A DNA stretch of 33,873 bases from Xanthomarina maritima. GTDB taxonomy: Bacteria; Bacteroidota; Bacteroidia; Flavobacteriales; Flavobacteriaceae. The notes under the pieces were generated by a model that was given only the letters and a program-made list of their open reading frames with translations, searched no databases and was not told the DNA's origin. The position numbers and the translations under genes are program-made. Below are positions 33,462 through 33,873 of the stretch, piece after piece. The stretch spans positions 1-33,873 of the forward strand of contig NZ_VSFC01000002.1 in NCBI RefSeq assembly GCF_008084905.1, written 5' to 3'. The first letter of the stretch is position 1. Each line of letters starts with the position of its first letter.

Positions 33462-33824
33462 TTACTCTTTTTCTTCAAGTTTTCTTATTAATGAGTTTAA
33501 CATTTTGCTAATCTCTATTATTAAGCTTTCTACTTTTTCGCTATCATTTATATAGTTTAACTGCTTTGTTATTAATATTTGTGTTTCCAATTCATATAAA
33601 GAACCTCTTGAGATTCTTAAAAATTGTATATAATTTTTTCGTGATAATCTTCCCCAACCTTCAGCAATATTTGAAGGAATAGATACAGAACATTTTCTCA
33701 TTTGACTAGTTAATCCAAACTTTTCATCTTCAGGAAATGTTTTAGTGAGATTATAAATTAGCGTTACAAGTGCCATGGCTTTTTGCCAAACTAATAACTC
33801 TTTGTATGATTTTATACTAGTCAC
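33462..33824 (-). CDS. Four-helix-bundle protein (23S rRNA intervening-sequence protein family)
   Basis: Small cytosolic protein of 120 residues of the S23/four-helix-bundle family (TIGR02436 group). The family signature is clear: SYKELLVWQKAM at the start, FGLTSQMRKCSVSIPSNIAEGWGR in the middle, then FLRISRGSLYELETQI. Members occur in inserts in 23S rRNA genes, near diversity-generating retroelements as Avd, and as scattered orphan genes in Bacteroidota. The molecular role is poorly known. This copy lies directly before sdhB, between inverted repeats, and carries a 14-bp tandem repeat on its 5' side. It looks like an independent, possibly mobile, inserted unit in the sdh region. Confidence 0.93.
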   Translation of the reverse strand: MTSIKSYKELLVWQKAMALVTLIYNLTKTFPEDEKFGLTSQMRKCSVSIPSNIAEGWGRLSRKNYIQFLRISRGSLYELETQILITKQLNYINDSEKVESLIIEISKMLNSLIRKLEEKE

Positions 33825-33829
33825 TAATC

Positions 33830-33873
33830 CTTTTCGCTAATTCCTCTTCGCTAATTCCTCTTCGCTAATTCCT
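33830..33873. repeat. Inverted repeat and 14-bp tandem repeats, right
   Basis: CTTTTCGCTAA (33830-33840) starts the region. TTCGCTAATTCCTC then recurs with period 14 (TTCGCTAA at 33833, 33847 and 33861) and runs off the window end, so the number of copies is unknown. Confidence 0.85.

Overview
The window looks like a chromosomal segment of a Flavobacteriaceae species (Bacteroidota). The DNA is strongly AT-rich. A secreted protein carries a C-terminal type IX secretion (T9SS) sorting domain. There are an S46 dipeptidyl-peptidase, a CusA/CzcA pump fused to a TolC-like domain, a Bacteroidota-type SdhB, and -7 promoter elements of the form TAnnTTTG. No phage, transposase, CRISPR array, rRNA or tRNA was seen.

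Layout. (1) 271-5254, minus strand: a tightly spaced run of exodeoxyribonuclease III, an OmpA-like lipoprotein, an eight-haem cytochrome c with TPRs, and an aldo/keto reductase. (2) 5466-16861, plus strand: a large outer-membrane protein, then a metal-efflux cluster of His-rich exported protein, RND pump-TolC fusion, periplasmic adaptor and P1B-type ATPase. (3) 16862-18430: a leader-RNA element (locus A) in front of a two-gene surface cassette, a lipoprotein and a small membrane protein. (4) 18530-24290: glycyl-tRNA synthetase, a coiled-coil membrane protein, ComF, an Ig-like lipoprotein and an omega-amidase. (5) 24452-27132, minus strand: a second copy of the leader-RNA element (locus B) in front of a beta-barrel protein and a T9SS-exported protein. 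(6) 27441-33824: methionine aminotransferase, DPP11-like peptidase, a membrane-anchored MutS-like ATPase, SdhB and a four-helix-bundle protein.

The most interesting finding is the pair of leader elements at loci A (16959-17244, plus) and B (26809-27131, minus). They share, in the same order and at almost the same spacing, a TACGG-N5-CCGTA dyad, a 22-bp box that differs at one base, a TTG-N23-TAnnTTTG promoter whose spacer is a 15-16 nt T-run, a predicted small RNA of about 85-90 nt, and a terminator-like palindrome CTAGCGCTAG followed by a T-run. A short anti-repeat sits in the apical loop of each predicted RNA. Its sequence differs between the loci, yet in each locus it is complementary to a group of short direct repeats just downstream of the terminator (three in A, five in B) and upstream of the surface-protein gene. 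This concerted change inside a conserved frame suggests RNA base-pairing. The pair looks like an uncharacterised family of self-targeting leader RNAs controlling surface-protein cassettes. No nuclease or DNA-binding partner is encoded nearby, so the mechanism is unknown.

Both cassettes are also bracketed by same-orientation intergenic repeats: a terminator plus REP-like unit around A, and a GCCACGAATACACGAAT inverted-repeat unit around B. This would allow loss or exchange of each cassette by homologous recombination. All functional calls come from reading motifs in the sequence; nothing was searched or folded by program.
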